13,704 nucleotides of DNA from Fimenecus sp045578245 (GCA_045578245.1 JAZNJX010000034.1:1-13704), one strand, 5' to 3'. Shown: positions 1-8,173, counted from the first letter of the stretch. Numbers and translations: made by a program. The notes: generated by a model not told the origin, from the sequence alone.

Positions 1-53
1 AAGCCTCCACCACACACCGAATTGTCGGGTAGCTCTGCTTCAAACAATCATCC
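1..53. other. Orphan fragment at contig end, artefactual junction
   Basis: These 53 bases end exactly where a sequencing adapter begins at 54, so they look like the tail of a short library insert read through into the adapter, not sequence contiguous with the rest of the window. They look richer in G and C than the neighbouring DNA. The complementary strand is open in one frame, but I recognise no protein in either direction and find no match elsewhere in the window. Confidence 0.7.
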
Positions 54-137
54 AAGTCGGAGGCCAAGCGGTCTTAGGAAGACAAGCAAGTTGTTCAACT
101 CCTTGGCTCACAGAACGACATGGCTACGATCCGACTT
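54..137 (+). other. MGI/BGI sequencing adapter, copy 1, with 10-nt index
   Basis: Positions 54-85 match, from memory, the DNBSEQ forward adapter (starting AAGTCGGAGGCCAAGCGG). Positions 96-137 match the reverse complement of the DNBSEQ reverse adapter (ending GGCTACGATCCGACTT). The 10 bases between them, GCAAGTTGTT at 86-95, sit where the sample index sits. This is library-construction sequence left in the assembly and has no biological function. Confidence 0.96.
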
Positions 138-225
138 AAGGCTGCAAAGTACCTTCAGGATGCAGGTTACGATATGCTCAACGCTGACAACGGTACATAC
201 GACTCATGGTACTGGGCACATCCCC
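138..225 (+). repeat. Inverted fragment of the flavoenzyme gene between two adapters (artefact)
   Basis: Positions 153-223 are a perfect reverse-complement copy (71 bp) of 327-397 in the adjacent gene, and 138-152 pair imperfectly with 398-412. Read on the plus strand the fragment encodes the same peptide as the gene (KAAKYLQDAGYD and onward), with the visible differences confined to third codon positions. It looks like a short insert from a related strain or allele that the assembler joined through adapter sequence. The inverted repeat should not be read as a real genomic palindrome. Confidence 0.9.
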
Positions 226-309
226 AAGTCGGAGGCCAAGCGGTCTTAGGAAGACAAGCAAGTTGTTCAACTCCTTGGCTCACAGAACGACATGGCTACG
301 ATCCGACTT
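226..309 (+). other. MGI/BGI sequencing adapter, copy 2, same index
   Basis: This is an exact repeat of the adapter-index-adapter unit at 54-137: forward half at 226-257, index GCAAGTTGTT at 258-267, reverse half at 268-309. The real chromosome resumes at 310. The adapter supplies a false stop codon on the minus strand near 296, which artificially closes the neighbouring reading frame. Confidence 0.96.
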
Positions 310-1246
310 GTGGCATATACATTGGTGGATGTGCCCAGTACCATGAGTCGTATGTACCGTTGTCAGCGTTGAGCATATCGTAACCTGCATCCTGAAGATA
401 TTTAGCAGCTTTTTCTGATTCAGGCATTGCACGACCAACTTCTGTATAATCTTCACCAGGCATTGCACCTTCGCAGAAGCCCTTCATCTTTGACTCAACA
501 GAGTAACGAAGAGAAACAGGGTAGTCATTACCACAAGCTTCTTTGATAGCCTTAACAACTTCAACCGCGAAACGATATCTGTTTTCAAAACTTCCACCGT
601 ATTCATCAGTACGTTTGTTGAAGAATTCAATAGCGAACTGGTCAAGAAGGTAACCTTCGTGAACAGCGTGAACTTCAACACCGTCAACACCTGCATCGCG
701 GCAGAGCTTAGCTGTCTTTGCAAATGCTTCGATAATTTCGTGAATCTGTTCCTTTGTCATTTCAGGACAGATAATATCATGAGCCCAACGAGAAGGTTGT
801 GGGCTTGGAGATGCTAATTCGTGAGAAGTATCAAGAATAGGCTTAACAAGAGCACGAGTAAACTTGTTTTTGTGGAGAGGAGCAACGAGTTCAGTAATAG
901 CCCAGCTTCTGCCCATACCTGCAGTCAACTGAACGAACAACTTTGCGCCTGTCTTATGGATTTCGTCCATAAATTCTTTGAGTTCTTCAAACATCTTCGG
1001 ATTCTGCCAAAGCCATTTTCCCCAGAATGTATCACGAAGTGGAGCAATACCAGGGATGATAAGACCAACATTGTTGTTGGCTCTTTCTAAGAAAAGTTTT
1101 GCTGCTTCCTTGTCGAAGTGGCACCCGCCGAGTTCAAACCAACCAAAAAGTGATGTACCACCCATTGGGCACATAACAATACGGTTTTTGATTTCAACAT
1201 TACCAATTTTCCAAGGTGTAAACAGTGATTCATACTTTGAATCCAT
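310..1246 (-). CDS. Old-yellow-enzyme-type FMN oxidoreductase (2-enoate reductase/Bai-like), 3'-truncated
   Basis: The 312 genuine residues form most of the FMN-binding TIM barrel of the NADH:flavin oxidoreductase family. Visible landmarks are the N-terminal LFTPWKIGNVEIKNRIVMCPMG (given by residues 8-29), QLTAGMGR near 106-113, the active-site block VHAVHEGYLLDQF at 192-204 (His193/His196, Tyr199), NKRTDEYGGSFENRYRF at 210-226, and SLRYS with Arg247. The VHEGYLLDQF form is typical of clostridial 2-enoate reductases and of the bile-acid enzymes BaiCD/BaiH, which reduce or oxidise C=C bonds next to a carbonyl. These enzymes normally run to about 640-670 residues with a C-terminal 4Fe-4S and FAD/NAD domain; that part is missing because the contig runs into adapter at 309. 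The last residues of the apparent frame (QVGS) are adapter-encoded. The start ATG at 1246 has a GAGGAGG site (1257-1263) about 10 nt upstream. The substrate cannot be inferred. Confidence 0.88.
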
Positions 1247-1291
1247 AAAAACACATCCTCCTCAAATCTGAGCATAATTTTTTACATTATA

Positions 1292-1320
1292 AGTATATAA
1301 AAATCTACTATTTATGTCAA
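1292..1320 (-). promoter_or_regulatory. SigA-type promoter for the flavoenzyme gene
   Basis: On the minus strand TTGACA (1315-1320), a 17-nt spacer and TATACT (1292-1297) lie about 46 nt upstream of the start codon and downstream of the preceding gene's terminator. This is a near-consensus housekeeping promoter, so the flavoenzyme is probably its own transcription unit. No operator or riboswitch is evident in the short leader. Confidence 0.8.
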
Positions 1321-1343
1321 GGTGATTTTGTTAATAAAATAAC

Positions 1344-1370
1344 AAAAGGGACTGATTTTTAGTCAGTCCC
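1344..1370 (-). terminator. Intrinsic terminator after the DUF1846 gene
   Basis: An 8-bp stem, GGGACTGA (1348-1355) with TCAGTCCC (1363-1370), has a 7-nt loop. On the minus strand it is followed by TTTTGTTATTTTATT, and it begins 7 nt past the stop codon. Confidence 0.88.
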
Positions 1371-1377
1371 AATGGGT

Positions 1378-2859
1378 TTAGTTATAATATAAATTATCGT
1401 TCTTCTTATATGGCTCGTAAGTAGCATTTGTACCAAGCTTACGAAGTGTTTCCTTATCGGTATCTGAAAGAACAACCGTTGCGTGAACATCACAGCCTTT
1501 TAATCCCTTGATAGCATCCAAAGCTTGTTTTGCAAGAGGATTCATAGTAGCACAGATTGAAAGTGCTATAAGAATTTCGTCAGGATGTAGACTTGTATCC
1601 ATCTCGTGCATTTTCACCTTTAATTCTTTGATAGGTTCAAATACAGTAGGGGAGATAAGTAAAATTTCATCACCGATATTAGAAAGCGCTTTAAGTGCAT
1701 TTAAAAGCATTGCAGAGGATGAACTGAGAAGACTAGATGCTTTACCTGTAATTACTCTTCCGTCGTGAAGCTCTATTGCTGTAACAGGGGCATTGGTTTT
1801 TTCAGAAAGATTCAAAGCAGCAGCTACAACAGGTCTGTCATCTGTGCTAATATTTAACTGCTTCATAATAAGCTCAATTTTGTAAAGCTCACTTGAAACC
1901 TTTTTATTGTTCTTTTGCTGAACAAGGTAATTACAGTGACGACGCAAGATTTCTTTTTTTGATGCCATTAAAACGACATCATCATCAATGATGCAGTTAC
2001 CTGCCATATTAACACCCATATCAGTAGGTGATTTATATGGTGATTCACCATAGATTTCTTCGAAAATTGTGTTAAGCACAGGAAAATTCTCAACATCTCG
2101 GTTATAGTTAACAGTTGTTACACCATAAGCCTCAAGGTGGAATGGGTCAATCATATTAACATCGTTAAGGTCAGCTGTTGCAGCTTCATAAGCAAGGTTA
2201 ACAGGGTGTTTTAAAGGTAAATTCCAGATTGGGAAAGTCTCGAATTTAGCATATCCTGCTTTGATGCCACGTTTATGCTCATGATAGAGCTGAGAAAGAC
2301 AGACAGCCATCTTTCCACTACCAGGACCAGGTGCTGTGATAACAACAAGAGGATGAGTTGTCTCAATATAATCATTTTTACCGTACCCGTCGTCACTCAC
2401 GATAAGCTGAACATCAAGTGGATAGTTCTCAATAGGGTAGTGTCTGTAAACGTTTATACCAAGGCTTTGAAGTTTTTGTTCAAAAGCAATAACGGATGGC
2501 TGGTTAGAATATTGTGTAAGCACAACACCACCAACAAAAAGACCAAATCCGTGATAAATATCAATAAGTCGAAGTACGTCAAGGTCATATGTAATTCCAA
2601 GGTCGCTACGAATTTTATTCTTCTCAATATCCTTTGCACAGATTGCAATAATAATTTCTGCATCGTCTTTAAGCTGGAGAAGCATTTTCATCTTACTGTC
2701 AGGTTTGAAACCAGGTAAAACTCTTGCAGCGTGGTAGTCATCAAAAATCTTACCACCAAATTCCAAGTATAGCTTACCACCGAATTTGCTTATTCTTTCT
2801 TTAATATGTTCCGATTGCATACGGAGATATTTGTCATTATCAAATCCTAATTTACGCAT
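1378..2859 (-). CDS. DUF1846 family protein
   Basis: This 493-residue protein matches the DUF1846/UPF0371 family over its whole length, which is the usual size (about 500 residues). Recognisable segments are the N-terminal KLYLEFGGKIFDDYHAARVL (residues 29-48), a glycine-rich VITAPGPGSGKMA near 173-185 that looks like a nucleotide- or phosphate-binding loop, and HPVNLAYEAATADLNDVNM around 218-236. Structures exist for the family, but its biochemical role is not established, so I give no function. There is no signal peptide or membrane segment, so it should be cytoplasmic. The ATG at 2859 follows an AGGTG site and lies 35 nt after the AI-2E gene with no terminator between, so the two are probably co-transcribed. 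Confidence 0.9.
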   Translation of the reverse strand: MRKLGFDNDKYLRMQSEHIKERISKFGGKLYLEFGGKIFDDYHAARVLPGFKPDSKMKMLLQLKDDAEIIIAICAKDIEKNKIRSDLGITYDLDVLRLIDIYHGFGLFVGGVVLTQYSNQPSVIAFEQKLQSLGINVYRHYPIENYPLDVQLIVSDDGYGKNDYIETTHPLVVITAPGPGSGKMAVCLSQLYHEHKRGIKAGYAKFETFPIWNLPLKHPVNLAYEAATADLNDVNMIDPFHLEAYGVTTVNYNRDVENFPVLNTIFEEIYGESPYKSPTDMGVNMAGNCIIDDDVVLMASKKEILRRHCNYLVQQKNNKKVSSELYKIELIMKQLNISTDDRPVVAAALNLSEKTNAPVTAIELHDGRVITGKASSLLSSSSAMLLNALKALSNIGDEILLISPTVFEPIKELKVKMHEMDTSLHPDEILIALSICATMNPLAKQALDAIKGLKGCDVHATVVLSDTDKETLRKLGTNATYEPYKKNDNLYYN

Positions 2860-2894
2860 AAATTACACCTACACATTTATATTAAACGTTTACT

Positions 2895-4091
2895 TTAATT
2901 CTCATTTGTTTCTGTTTCTTCTGCCTCTTTTGCTTCTTCTACAATTTCAACAGTTTTTGTCTTGCTGTTAAGCCAAGCAATAACAAGAGCATAAATTGCA
3001 GAAGCAGTTGGTACACCCAAAAGGATGCCAAGTATTCCTCCAACATTGCCACCAATTATTACAGCTAAAAGAACAACAATGCCGGGAAGTCCAACTGATT
3101 TACCCACGATTTTCGGATAGATAAAGTTGTTGTCGATTGCCTGAAGAATAAGGACAAATATAAGGAAAAGGAGTGCCTTTAATGGACTTTCCATAAATAT
3201 TATAAAACAACCTACAAATTCACCGATAAGTGGTCCTATTACAGGAATAAGAGCAGTAATTCCAATTATTACCGAAATAACAGCAGCATTTGGGAATCGG
3301 AAAATAGTCATACCGATAAAGCAAAGTACAGCGAGAATAAATGCGTCTGTAAACTGTCCTGTAATGAAGTTTGAGAAAGAAACTGATGCAACAGAGCAAA
3401 TCTCAAGGAATTTATCATGGACTTTCTTCGGTAATACTTTCTCAAGTATTCTGTCCACAAAATTACCAATTTTTTCTTTCTCTGCAAGCATATAAATTGC
3501 TATGATAAAGCCTATTGCAAGGTTTGTGATTGCAGAAATAACAGAAGAAGTAACACCAACTGTTGTGCTTACAATATTGCTTGTAGCATCAAAGGTAAAA
3601 ATCTTTTCTGCCATAGAAGTAATTGTGTTAATATCAAATTTTGGATTGTGTAATACTTCAGTGTTTACATCAAGTCCAAATCGAATTACTAAACCATCAA
3701 CCCATTCAACCAAATGCTCGTAATAAACAGGGATTCTTTCTATAATCAGTGCGATAGAATCGTGTAACTGAGGAATGATAATAAAAAGCAATAAAACAAT
3801 GAATCCAAGCATTAATATTACTGTAGAAATTAGGCTCAAGGGACGAAGCATGTTGTTAGCAAATTTTTTCTTGCTTGTTTTAAGGTCTTTAAATGTCTTG
3901 TTTTCAAGAATATTCATAGGAATATTAAGCATAAAAGCAAGGCAGAATCCAACAATCAGCGGTGCACAAATTGCCAACAGTCCTTTGAAAAAAGATGCAA
4001 CTGATGACAAATTCTGTGAAAGTGTGAAAAGGACAATGCCAAAGGTTATAATTCCAAGTATTTTTTTAATGTTCTTTTTAGATAAGTCCAT
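2895..4091 (-). CDS. AI-2E transporter family membrane protein (YtvI/PerM type)
   Basis: This 398-residue polytopic membrane protein of the AI-2E/PerM family (Pfam PF01594) has about eight hydrophobic segments: two near the N-terminus (about 11-24, 38-58), one at 88-108, one at 183-202, and a cluster from 250 to 374. Between the third and fourth lies a soluble stretch, about 109-180. Family signatures near the C-terminus are ALIPVIGPLIGEFVG (280-294) and DNNFIYPKIVGKSVGLP (320-336). The tail after 377 is acidic and soluble. Members are proposed exporters of autoinducer-2 or ion antiporters; the substrate here is unknown. An upstream TTG at 4106 is in frame but overlaps the GAGG ribosome site (4101-4104). 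The ATG at 4091, 9 nt from that site, is the better start. Confidence 0.88.
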   Translation of the reverse strand: MDLSKKNIKKILGIITFGIVLFTLSQNLSSVASFFKGLLAICAPLIVGFCLAFMLNIPMNILENKTFKDLKTSKKKFANNMLRPLSLISTVILMLGFIVLLLFIIIPQLHDSIALIIERIPVYYEHLVEWVDGLVIRFGLDVNTEVLHNPKFDINTITSMAEKIFTFDATSNIVSTTVGVTSSVISAITNLAIGFIIAIYMLAEKEKIGNFVDRILEKVLPKKVHDKFLEICSVASVSFSNFITGQFTDAFILAVLCFIGMTIFRFPNAAVISVIIGITALIPVIGPLIGEFVGCFIIFMESPLKALLFLIFVLILQAIDNNFIYPKIVGKSVGLPGIVVLLAVIIGGNVGGILGILLGVPTASAIYALVIAWLNSKTKTVEIVEEAKEAEETETNEN

Positions 4092-4151
4092 AAAAACAAA
4101 CCTCAATTGCTAATTTTAACGATTTTAATTATTATTACACATACAAGAAAT

Positions 4152-4180
4152 ATTATATATTAAAAGAACTTCAAAAGCAA
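4152..4180 (-). promoter_or_regulatory. SigA-type promoter for the AI-2E/DUF1846 unit
   Basis: On the minus strand TTGCTT (4175-4180), a 17-nt spacer and TATAAT (4152-4157) lie about 60 nt upstream of the ATG at 4091. No terminator separates the two genes downstream, so this promoter probably serves both. Confidence 0.72.
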
Positions 4181-4240
4181 TATAACAAACGCATTTCGAT
4201 AGTAAAAAATATCAGATGATTTATGTTAAATATATATAAA

Positions 4241-4269
4241 TAATCCCGTAGAAAGGCTCTACGGGATTA
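4241..4269 (-). terminator. Terminator hairpin after the ketopantoate-reductase-like gene
   Basis: A perfect 12-bp stem (4241-4252 with 4258-4269) closes a 5-nt loop (AAGGC) around a CCCGTAG/CTACGGG core. It lies 20 nt past the stop codon. On the minus strand the downstream run is AT-rich (TTATTTATATAT), not a pure T-tract, so termination may be less efficient than at the other sites. Confidence 0.75.
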
Positions 4270-4289
4270 AGTGGTTTTTACTATGTCAA

Positions 4290-5306
4290 TTAAACAAGGT
4301 CATTAAAAAGTTGAATGTTCTTTGCTTCTGCTTTGAGTTCTCCATTCTGGATTTTTTTAATTACTTCAACAATTCTGTCGTTAATTGGTGTTTTAACATT
4401 ATACTTTCTACCAAAGTGGCAAACAACACCATTAATCGCATCAACTTCACAGGCTTTACCTTTCTTTAAGTCCTGAAGCATTGATGGTTCAATGTCTCTG
4501 TGCTTCTTTAATGCGATAGGAAGTAAGAAGCAACCGAAAGCACGTTTCAATGCGCCCTTCCAATAGAAAAGACCAACGATATTCTTGCCCTGAACAGGTG
4601 CAAATTCAACACCTGAAGCATGACCAACGTCAATGATTTCTTTCATGCAACGGATAGCAACTTTCTGACCTGCTTTATTTTCAGTAACATCACCGAAAAC
4701 ACCGCCAACAACTGTGCCAAGACCTGAAAAAGTAGAGTTGATAAGTAATTTAGACCAACGAGCACCCATAAGGTTTTCTTCTTCGTGAACAGGACACATC
4801 ATTTCAAGCAAGTCTTTAACCTTTTTGAACTGTTCATCTGTAATACCTTCCATTTTACCCATATGGAATGAAAGTGAGTCTTTGTCACTTGTAAGTTCAC
4901 AAACGCCTGGCTCAATAAGTGCTGCGCCCCACTCAACAGCACAACCCATTGTGTGTTCAGTGCCGATGATTTCGGCAATACCTGGCTCAGGAATACCATT
5001 CTGGAGAGTAACAACAACACCATCATCAGTAAGAAAATCTTTAAGCATTGTTACAACTTCTTTATTGAACAACTGCTTTGTGAGAAGAACGATAACATCG
5101 TATTTTCCTTCCATCTGGTCAGGAGTGATAGCCTTAACAGGAACAATCATATCAACTGTACCAATAATCTTTGCACCCTTTGTGTTAAGTGCTTCAACAT
5201 GTGCTTTATTACGATTGATAAGGTCAACCTGACCACCATTTTTTGTAATAAATGCACCGAGTACAGTTCCTAAAGAACCTGCACCGTAAATAGCATATCT
5301 TGCCAT
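4290..5306 (-). CDS. Ketopantoate reductase family (ApbA/PanE-like) oxidoreductase
   Basis: This 338-residue protein has the two-domain layout of NADPH-dependent 2-dehydropantoate 2-reductases. The Rossmann motif is YGAGSLGTVLGAF (residues 7-19), followed by LLTKQL with Lys77, LQNGIPEPG with Asn103, the catalytic ARWSKLLINS (Lys186, Asn190), and SMLQDLKKGKACEVDAINGV (275-294, Glu287) that closes the active site. All expected polar residues are present, so it should be active. It stands alone rather than beside panB/panC, and it is longer than classical PanE (about 300). It may therefore act on another 2-oxo acid, as many paralogues do. The ATG at 5306 with GGGG (5314-5317) 7 nt upstream is preferred. 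The TTG at 5324 adds six residues and lies upstream of that site. Confidence 0.85.
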   Translation of the reverse strand: MARYAIYGAGSLGTVLGAFITKNGGQVDLINRNKAHVEALNTKGAKIIGTVDMIVPVKAITPDQMEGKYDVIVLLTKQLFNKEVVTMLKDFLTDDGVVVTLQNGIPEPGIAEIIGTEHTMGCAVEWGAALIEPGVCELTSDKDSLSFHMGKMEGITDEQFKKVKDLLEMMCPVHEEENLMGARWSKLLINSTFSGLGTVVGGVFGDVTENKAGQKVAIRCMKEIIDVGHASGVEFAPVQGKNIVGLFYWKGALKRAFGCFLLPIALKKHRDIEPSMLQDLKKGKACEVDAINGVVCHFGRKYNVKTPINDRIVEVIKKIQNGELKAEAKNIQLFNDLV

Positions 5307-5347
5307 AAAAGAACCCCATTTCAAGTTGTTATTTTTTTATCAAAGTC

Positions 5348-5376
5348 ATTATATACTCTTTAAACATAAATTTCAA
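5348..5376 (-). promoter_or_regulatory. SigA-type promoter for the ketopantoate-reductase-like gene
   Basis: On the minus strand TTGAAA (5371-5376), a 17-nt spacer and a perfect TATAAT (5348-5353) lie just downstream of the GH3 terminator and about 40 nt upstream of the start codon. The gene is thus a monocistronic unit. Confidence 0.82.
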
Positions 5377-5386
5377 TAGAATAAAT

Positions 5387-5416
5387 AAAAAAGGACGGTA
5401 GAATCAACTACCGTCC
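5387..5416 (-). terminator. Intrinsic terminator after the GH3 gene
   Basis: A 9-bp GC-rich stem, GGACGGTAG (5393-5401) with CTACCGTCC (5408-5416), has a 6-nt loop. On the minus strand it is followed by six T residues (5387-5392). It begins 8 nt past the stop codon. Confidence 0.92.
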
Positions 5417-5424
5417 GAAATACT

Positions 5425-8031
5425 TTACATAATAATTCTTACAACAAGAATTACTGCATTTACAAGGTTTTTAAAGAGATAAACAATGTTTGAAACTGTG
5501 TAAGGACTATCGAATTCCCATTCGTTAGGTTTAATGAAAAGGTCTGTAAGATAAGGTGCATCTTCACTTGGTTCAAGGAATGCCTTTGTCTTCATCTTAA
5601 CATTCATAATGTTTCTGCAGGCTTCACGAAGAGCAGTACCAAAACCGATTGGGTCATTACGATAAGCCTTTTGCATTTCTATAATGTGGGATGGCATACT
5701 GATAAGCCAGAGACCTGTAAGCATAGTGTCATTACCGTTATACACACCAACAACAGGATTCATGTATCCTGAACCAGTCATGTTGCTTGAATAGTCAGAA
5801 ATTACATAACCGGTGTAACCCCACTCAGTTCTTAAAAGGTCGTTGAGAAGCTCGGAGCAACCACCGCACCAGTCAGTACCCAGTCTGTTATAAGCAGACA
5901 TAATACCGTCAGAACCGCCTTCTTTTACTGGGATTTCAAATGCTTTAAGATAGATTTCACGTAATGTCTGTTCGTCAGCCCAAGTGAAAATTCCGTTACG
6001 ATGTGATTCCTGCTCATTGAGAACAAAGTGTTTGATTGTAGTGATAAGTCCCTCTGATTTTGCACCTGCAACAATGCCTGCTGACATTCTGCCCGCTACA
6101 AGTGGGTCTTCTGAGAAATATTCAAAGTTTCTTCCGCCCATAGGGTTTCTATGGATGTTAGCCCCTGGAGCATACCAGATATCCGTATCCATAGCATCTG
6201 CTTCAATACCTGCACTCTTGCCCATTTCAAATGCAAGTTCGTCATTCCATGTACAAGCAATTGCAGTAGCACATGGATAAGCAGTACCACAATCAAAGTA
6301 GGTTTGACCGTGAGCTCCCTTAACGCAGGATGGACCGTCGTTGTCATATGTCATTGGAACACCGAGTCTGTCAATTCCTTGAGTTTCATAACCACTATGT
6401 GCAACGAGAGTAATCATTTCGTCAACAGTTAACTGGTCAAGGAATTTGTCCATAAGTTCAGGATTTTCATATACATCTTGAAGCATAATTGGCTCATCAT
6501 ATACAACACTGGTTTTTGGTACTTCACCCTCTGTGATAGGCTCAGGGAGCTTGTCAGGATTTAAAATATCCTCTGTTGCTACGAGTTGTCTTGCAGCAGG
6601 ATATGTGTTTTCGATGTCGCTTCTTGAAAGAATTGTAAAATCAGAATAAGTAAAATCGAAAAGATTCTTGATTTCATTGCCGGATACATCGTCATATTTA
6701 ACTACAACATCATTTTCAACTGTGTATGTGAATGAGTCAATGTGTTCACGTACATTTTCACCAAGGATGATTTTGTAATCGCCCTTTTCGAGAATCCAGG
6801 CTTCAAGATTATTCTTATCATAAGACATCATATCTTTGATTCTTACTTCAACCTTAACTGTTTCGCTTTCATTAGGTTCAAGCATTGCAGTCTTGCCATA
6901 TCCACCAAGGCAGATAGCACTCTTTTCAATGCCACCCTCAGTATATGGTACGCTGTAATAAACCTGTACAGTTTCTTTACCTGCTACATTACCGGTGTTT
7001 GTAACTTTAACATTAACTGTGATTACATCTTCACCAATATCATAGGAAACAAGTTCTTTCTCGAAGGTTGTGTATGAAATACCGTAACCGAAAGGGAACT
7101 GTACCTTATCCTTTGCGAATGTTTCAAAGTAACGATAGCCTACATAAATACCTTCAAGATATTCAACGTAATATCCGCCACCTTCATATTCATAAGTTCC
7201 GAAAGATTCCGTTGAAGGGTGGTCCTCAACACTATATGCAACTGTGTCTGTAAGTCTGCCTGATGGATTAACCTCACCGGTAAGCATCTGCGCAACTGCT
7301 CTCATGCCGAATTCACCAGGAATCCAAATCATAGCAGCAGCTTTAATGCTGTCGTATTCTTCAAGCCAACCCATTTCCATAACGTTACCTGTGTTGAAAA
7401 GCACAACAACATTCTGGAATGAAGATGTAACTTTCTCAACAAGCTTTTGTTCTTCCTCAGAAAGACGGAGAACATCCATAGGAAGGTCAGCTGTTTCTCT
7501 GCTTGTACGGCTGATTACGATGATTGCTGTGTCGGAAAATTCCACTGCATTCTGCATAATATCGTCAGTAAGTTTGTCACAAGGCATTTCATCAAGTGAA
7601 CTGCTTGCAAGAACAAGCTGAAGAAGATTGTTTACAACTGTGTTACCTGTTTTTGGCATTTCGTTACCACTACACTCTGCTTCATAGAGTTCACGAAGTT
7701 CCTGGTTGTAGTTGATGTTGTTTTCGTCAAGTGCCTCATAGAATGTGACAGGGTCTTCGGTTGTAATCGCACCTGAACCTGCACCACCTAAGAAAGGCAC
7801 AACAGAGCCTGCACCAAAAATATTAACCTTTTTGTCACCAAGTGGCAAAACGCTGTCTTCGTTTTTAAGAAGAACAATGCCTTCTTGCTCAAGTTCAACA
7901 GCAACCTGACTTGACATTGCGATAATCTCTGCAGGCACATCACCACTGACTGCAAATGAAGCCACGGATATGCAAGAAAGTAATAGCGTTATTACAAGAA
8001 CTATTGCAATAAACTTTTTTGTTTTTTTCAT
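5425..8031 (-). CDS. Secreted glycoside hydrolase family 3 with permuted domain order
   Basis: This 868-residue beta-glycosidase carries the GH3 domains in reverse order. After an N-terminal export signal (KK...hydrophobic 8-27) comes the GH3 C-terminal alpha/beta domain (EGIVLLKNEDSVLPL at 50-64 to FPFGYGISYTTF at 312-323), then a fibronectin-III-like domain (about 325-440), then the TIM barrel (about 525-770). The barrel keeps DNDGP (563-567), KHFVLNEQESHR (667-678) and the nucleophile Asp746 in GYVISDYS. SRETADLP (175-184) matches the usual GEGxD acid/base loop, making Glu179 the likely acid/base. Reversed GH3 proteins are known from Ruminococcus albus and Butyrivibrio beta-glucosidases; the exact substrate is not readable. 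Export could end at VASFA|V (after residue 27) or at a weak lipobox LLSC (Cys20). A hydrophobic tail (846-868) closes the protein. The ATG at 8031 follows GAGGGGG (8041-8047); the upstream ATG at 8049 overlaps that site. Confidence 0.92.
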   Translation of the reverse strand: MKKTKKFIAIVLVITLLLSCISVASFAVSGDVPAEIIAMSSQVAVELEQEGIVLLKNEDSVLPLGDKKVNIFGAGSVVPFLGGAGSGAITTEDPVTFYEALDENNINYNQELRELYEAECSGNEMPKTGNTVVNNLLQLVLASSSLDEMPCDKLTDDIMQNAVEFSDTAIIVISRTSRETADLPMDVLRLSEEEQKLVEKVTSSFQNVVVLFNTGNVMEMGWLEEYDSIKAAAMIWIPGEFGMRAVAQMLTGEVNPSGRLTDTVAYSVEDHPSTESFGTYEYEGGGYYVEYLEGIYVGYRYFETFAKDKVQFPFGYGISYTTFEKELVSYDIGEDVITVNVKVTNTGNVAGKETVQVYYSVPYTEGGIEKSAICLGGYGKTAMLEPNESETVKVEVRIKDMMSYDKNNLEAWILEKGDYKIILGENVREHIDSFTYTVENDVVVKYDDVSGNEIKNLFDFTYSDFTILSRSDIENTYPAARQLVATEDILNPDKLPEPITEGEVPKTSVVYDEPIMLQDVYENPELMDKFLDQLTVDEMITLVAHSGYETQGIDRLGVPMTYDNDGPSCVKGAHGQTYFDCGTAYPCATAIACTWNDELAFEMGKSAGIEADAMDTDIWYAPGANIHRNPMGGRNFEYFSEDPLVAGRMSAGIVAGAKSEGLITTIKHFVLNEQESHRNGIFTWADEQTLREIYLKAFEIPVKEGGSDGIMSAYNRLGTDWCGGCSELLNDLLRTEWGYTGYVISDYSSNMTGSGYMNPVVGVYNGNDTMLTGLWLISMPSHIIEMQKAYRNDPIGFGTALREACRNIMNVKMKTKAFLEPSEDAPYLTDLFIKPNEWEFDSPYTVSNIVYLFKNLVNAVILVVRIIM

Positions 8032-8068
8032 AATAAAAATCCCCCTCATCGGATTTGTTTACCAACTA

Positions 8069-8098
8069 ATTATAATTCATTCTTAATGACAAATACAA
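8069..8098 (-). promoter_or_regulatory. Probable promoter for the GH3 gene
   Basis: On the minus strand a perfect TATAAT (8069-8074) is preceded after 18 nt by TTGTAT (8093-8098). The start codon is about 38 nt downstream. The -35 match is weak, consistent with a regulated gene, but I see no clear operator beside it. Confidence 0.6.
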
Positions 8099-8137
8099 GG
8101 GAATATTTGATAATGTACAAAAATTAGTAAAATGACG

Positions 8138-8165
8138 AAAAACAGAGGGCATTATATACCCTCTG
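8138..8165 (-). terminator. Intrinsic terminator of the glycosidase/hydrolase operon
   Basis: A 7-bp stem, CAGAGGG (8143-8149) with CCCTCTG (8159-8165), encloses a 9-nt loop. On the minus strand it is followed by TTTTT (8138-8142). It lies 8 nt past the stop codon of the alpha/beta hydrolase. Confidence 0.85.
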
Positions 8166-8173
8166 CTACCATT

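Noticed and set aside
22..383. Two plus-strand reading frames across 22-249 and 120-383
   Set aside because: They are encoded largely by the adapter copies and by the inverted fragment of the flavoenzyme gene, so they are artefacts of the assembly.
153..397. A 71-bp perfect inverted repeat that could be read as a mobile-element end or hairpin
   Set aside because: One arm lies between two sequencing adapters; it is a mis-joined library insert.
2275..2718. Long plus-strand frame opposite the DUF1846 gene, and similar frames opposite the GH3 and AI-2E genes
   Set aside because: They lack ribosome sites and recognisable protein features and lie wholly within well-supported genes on the other strand.
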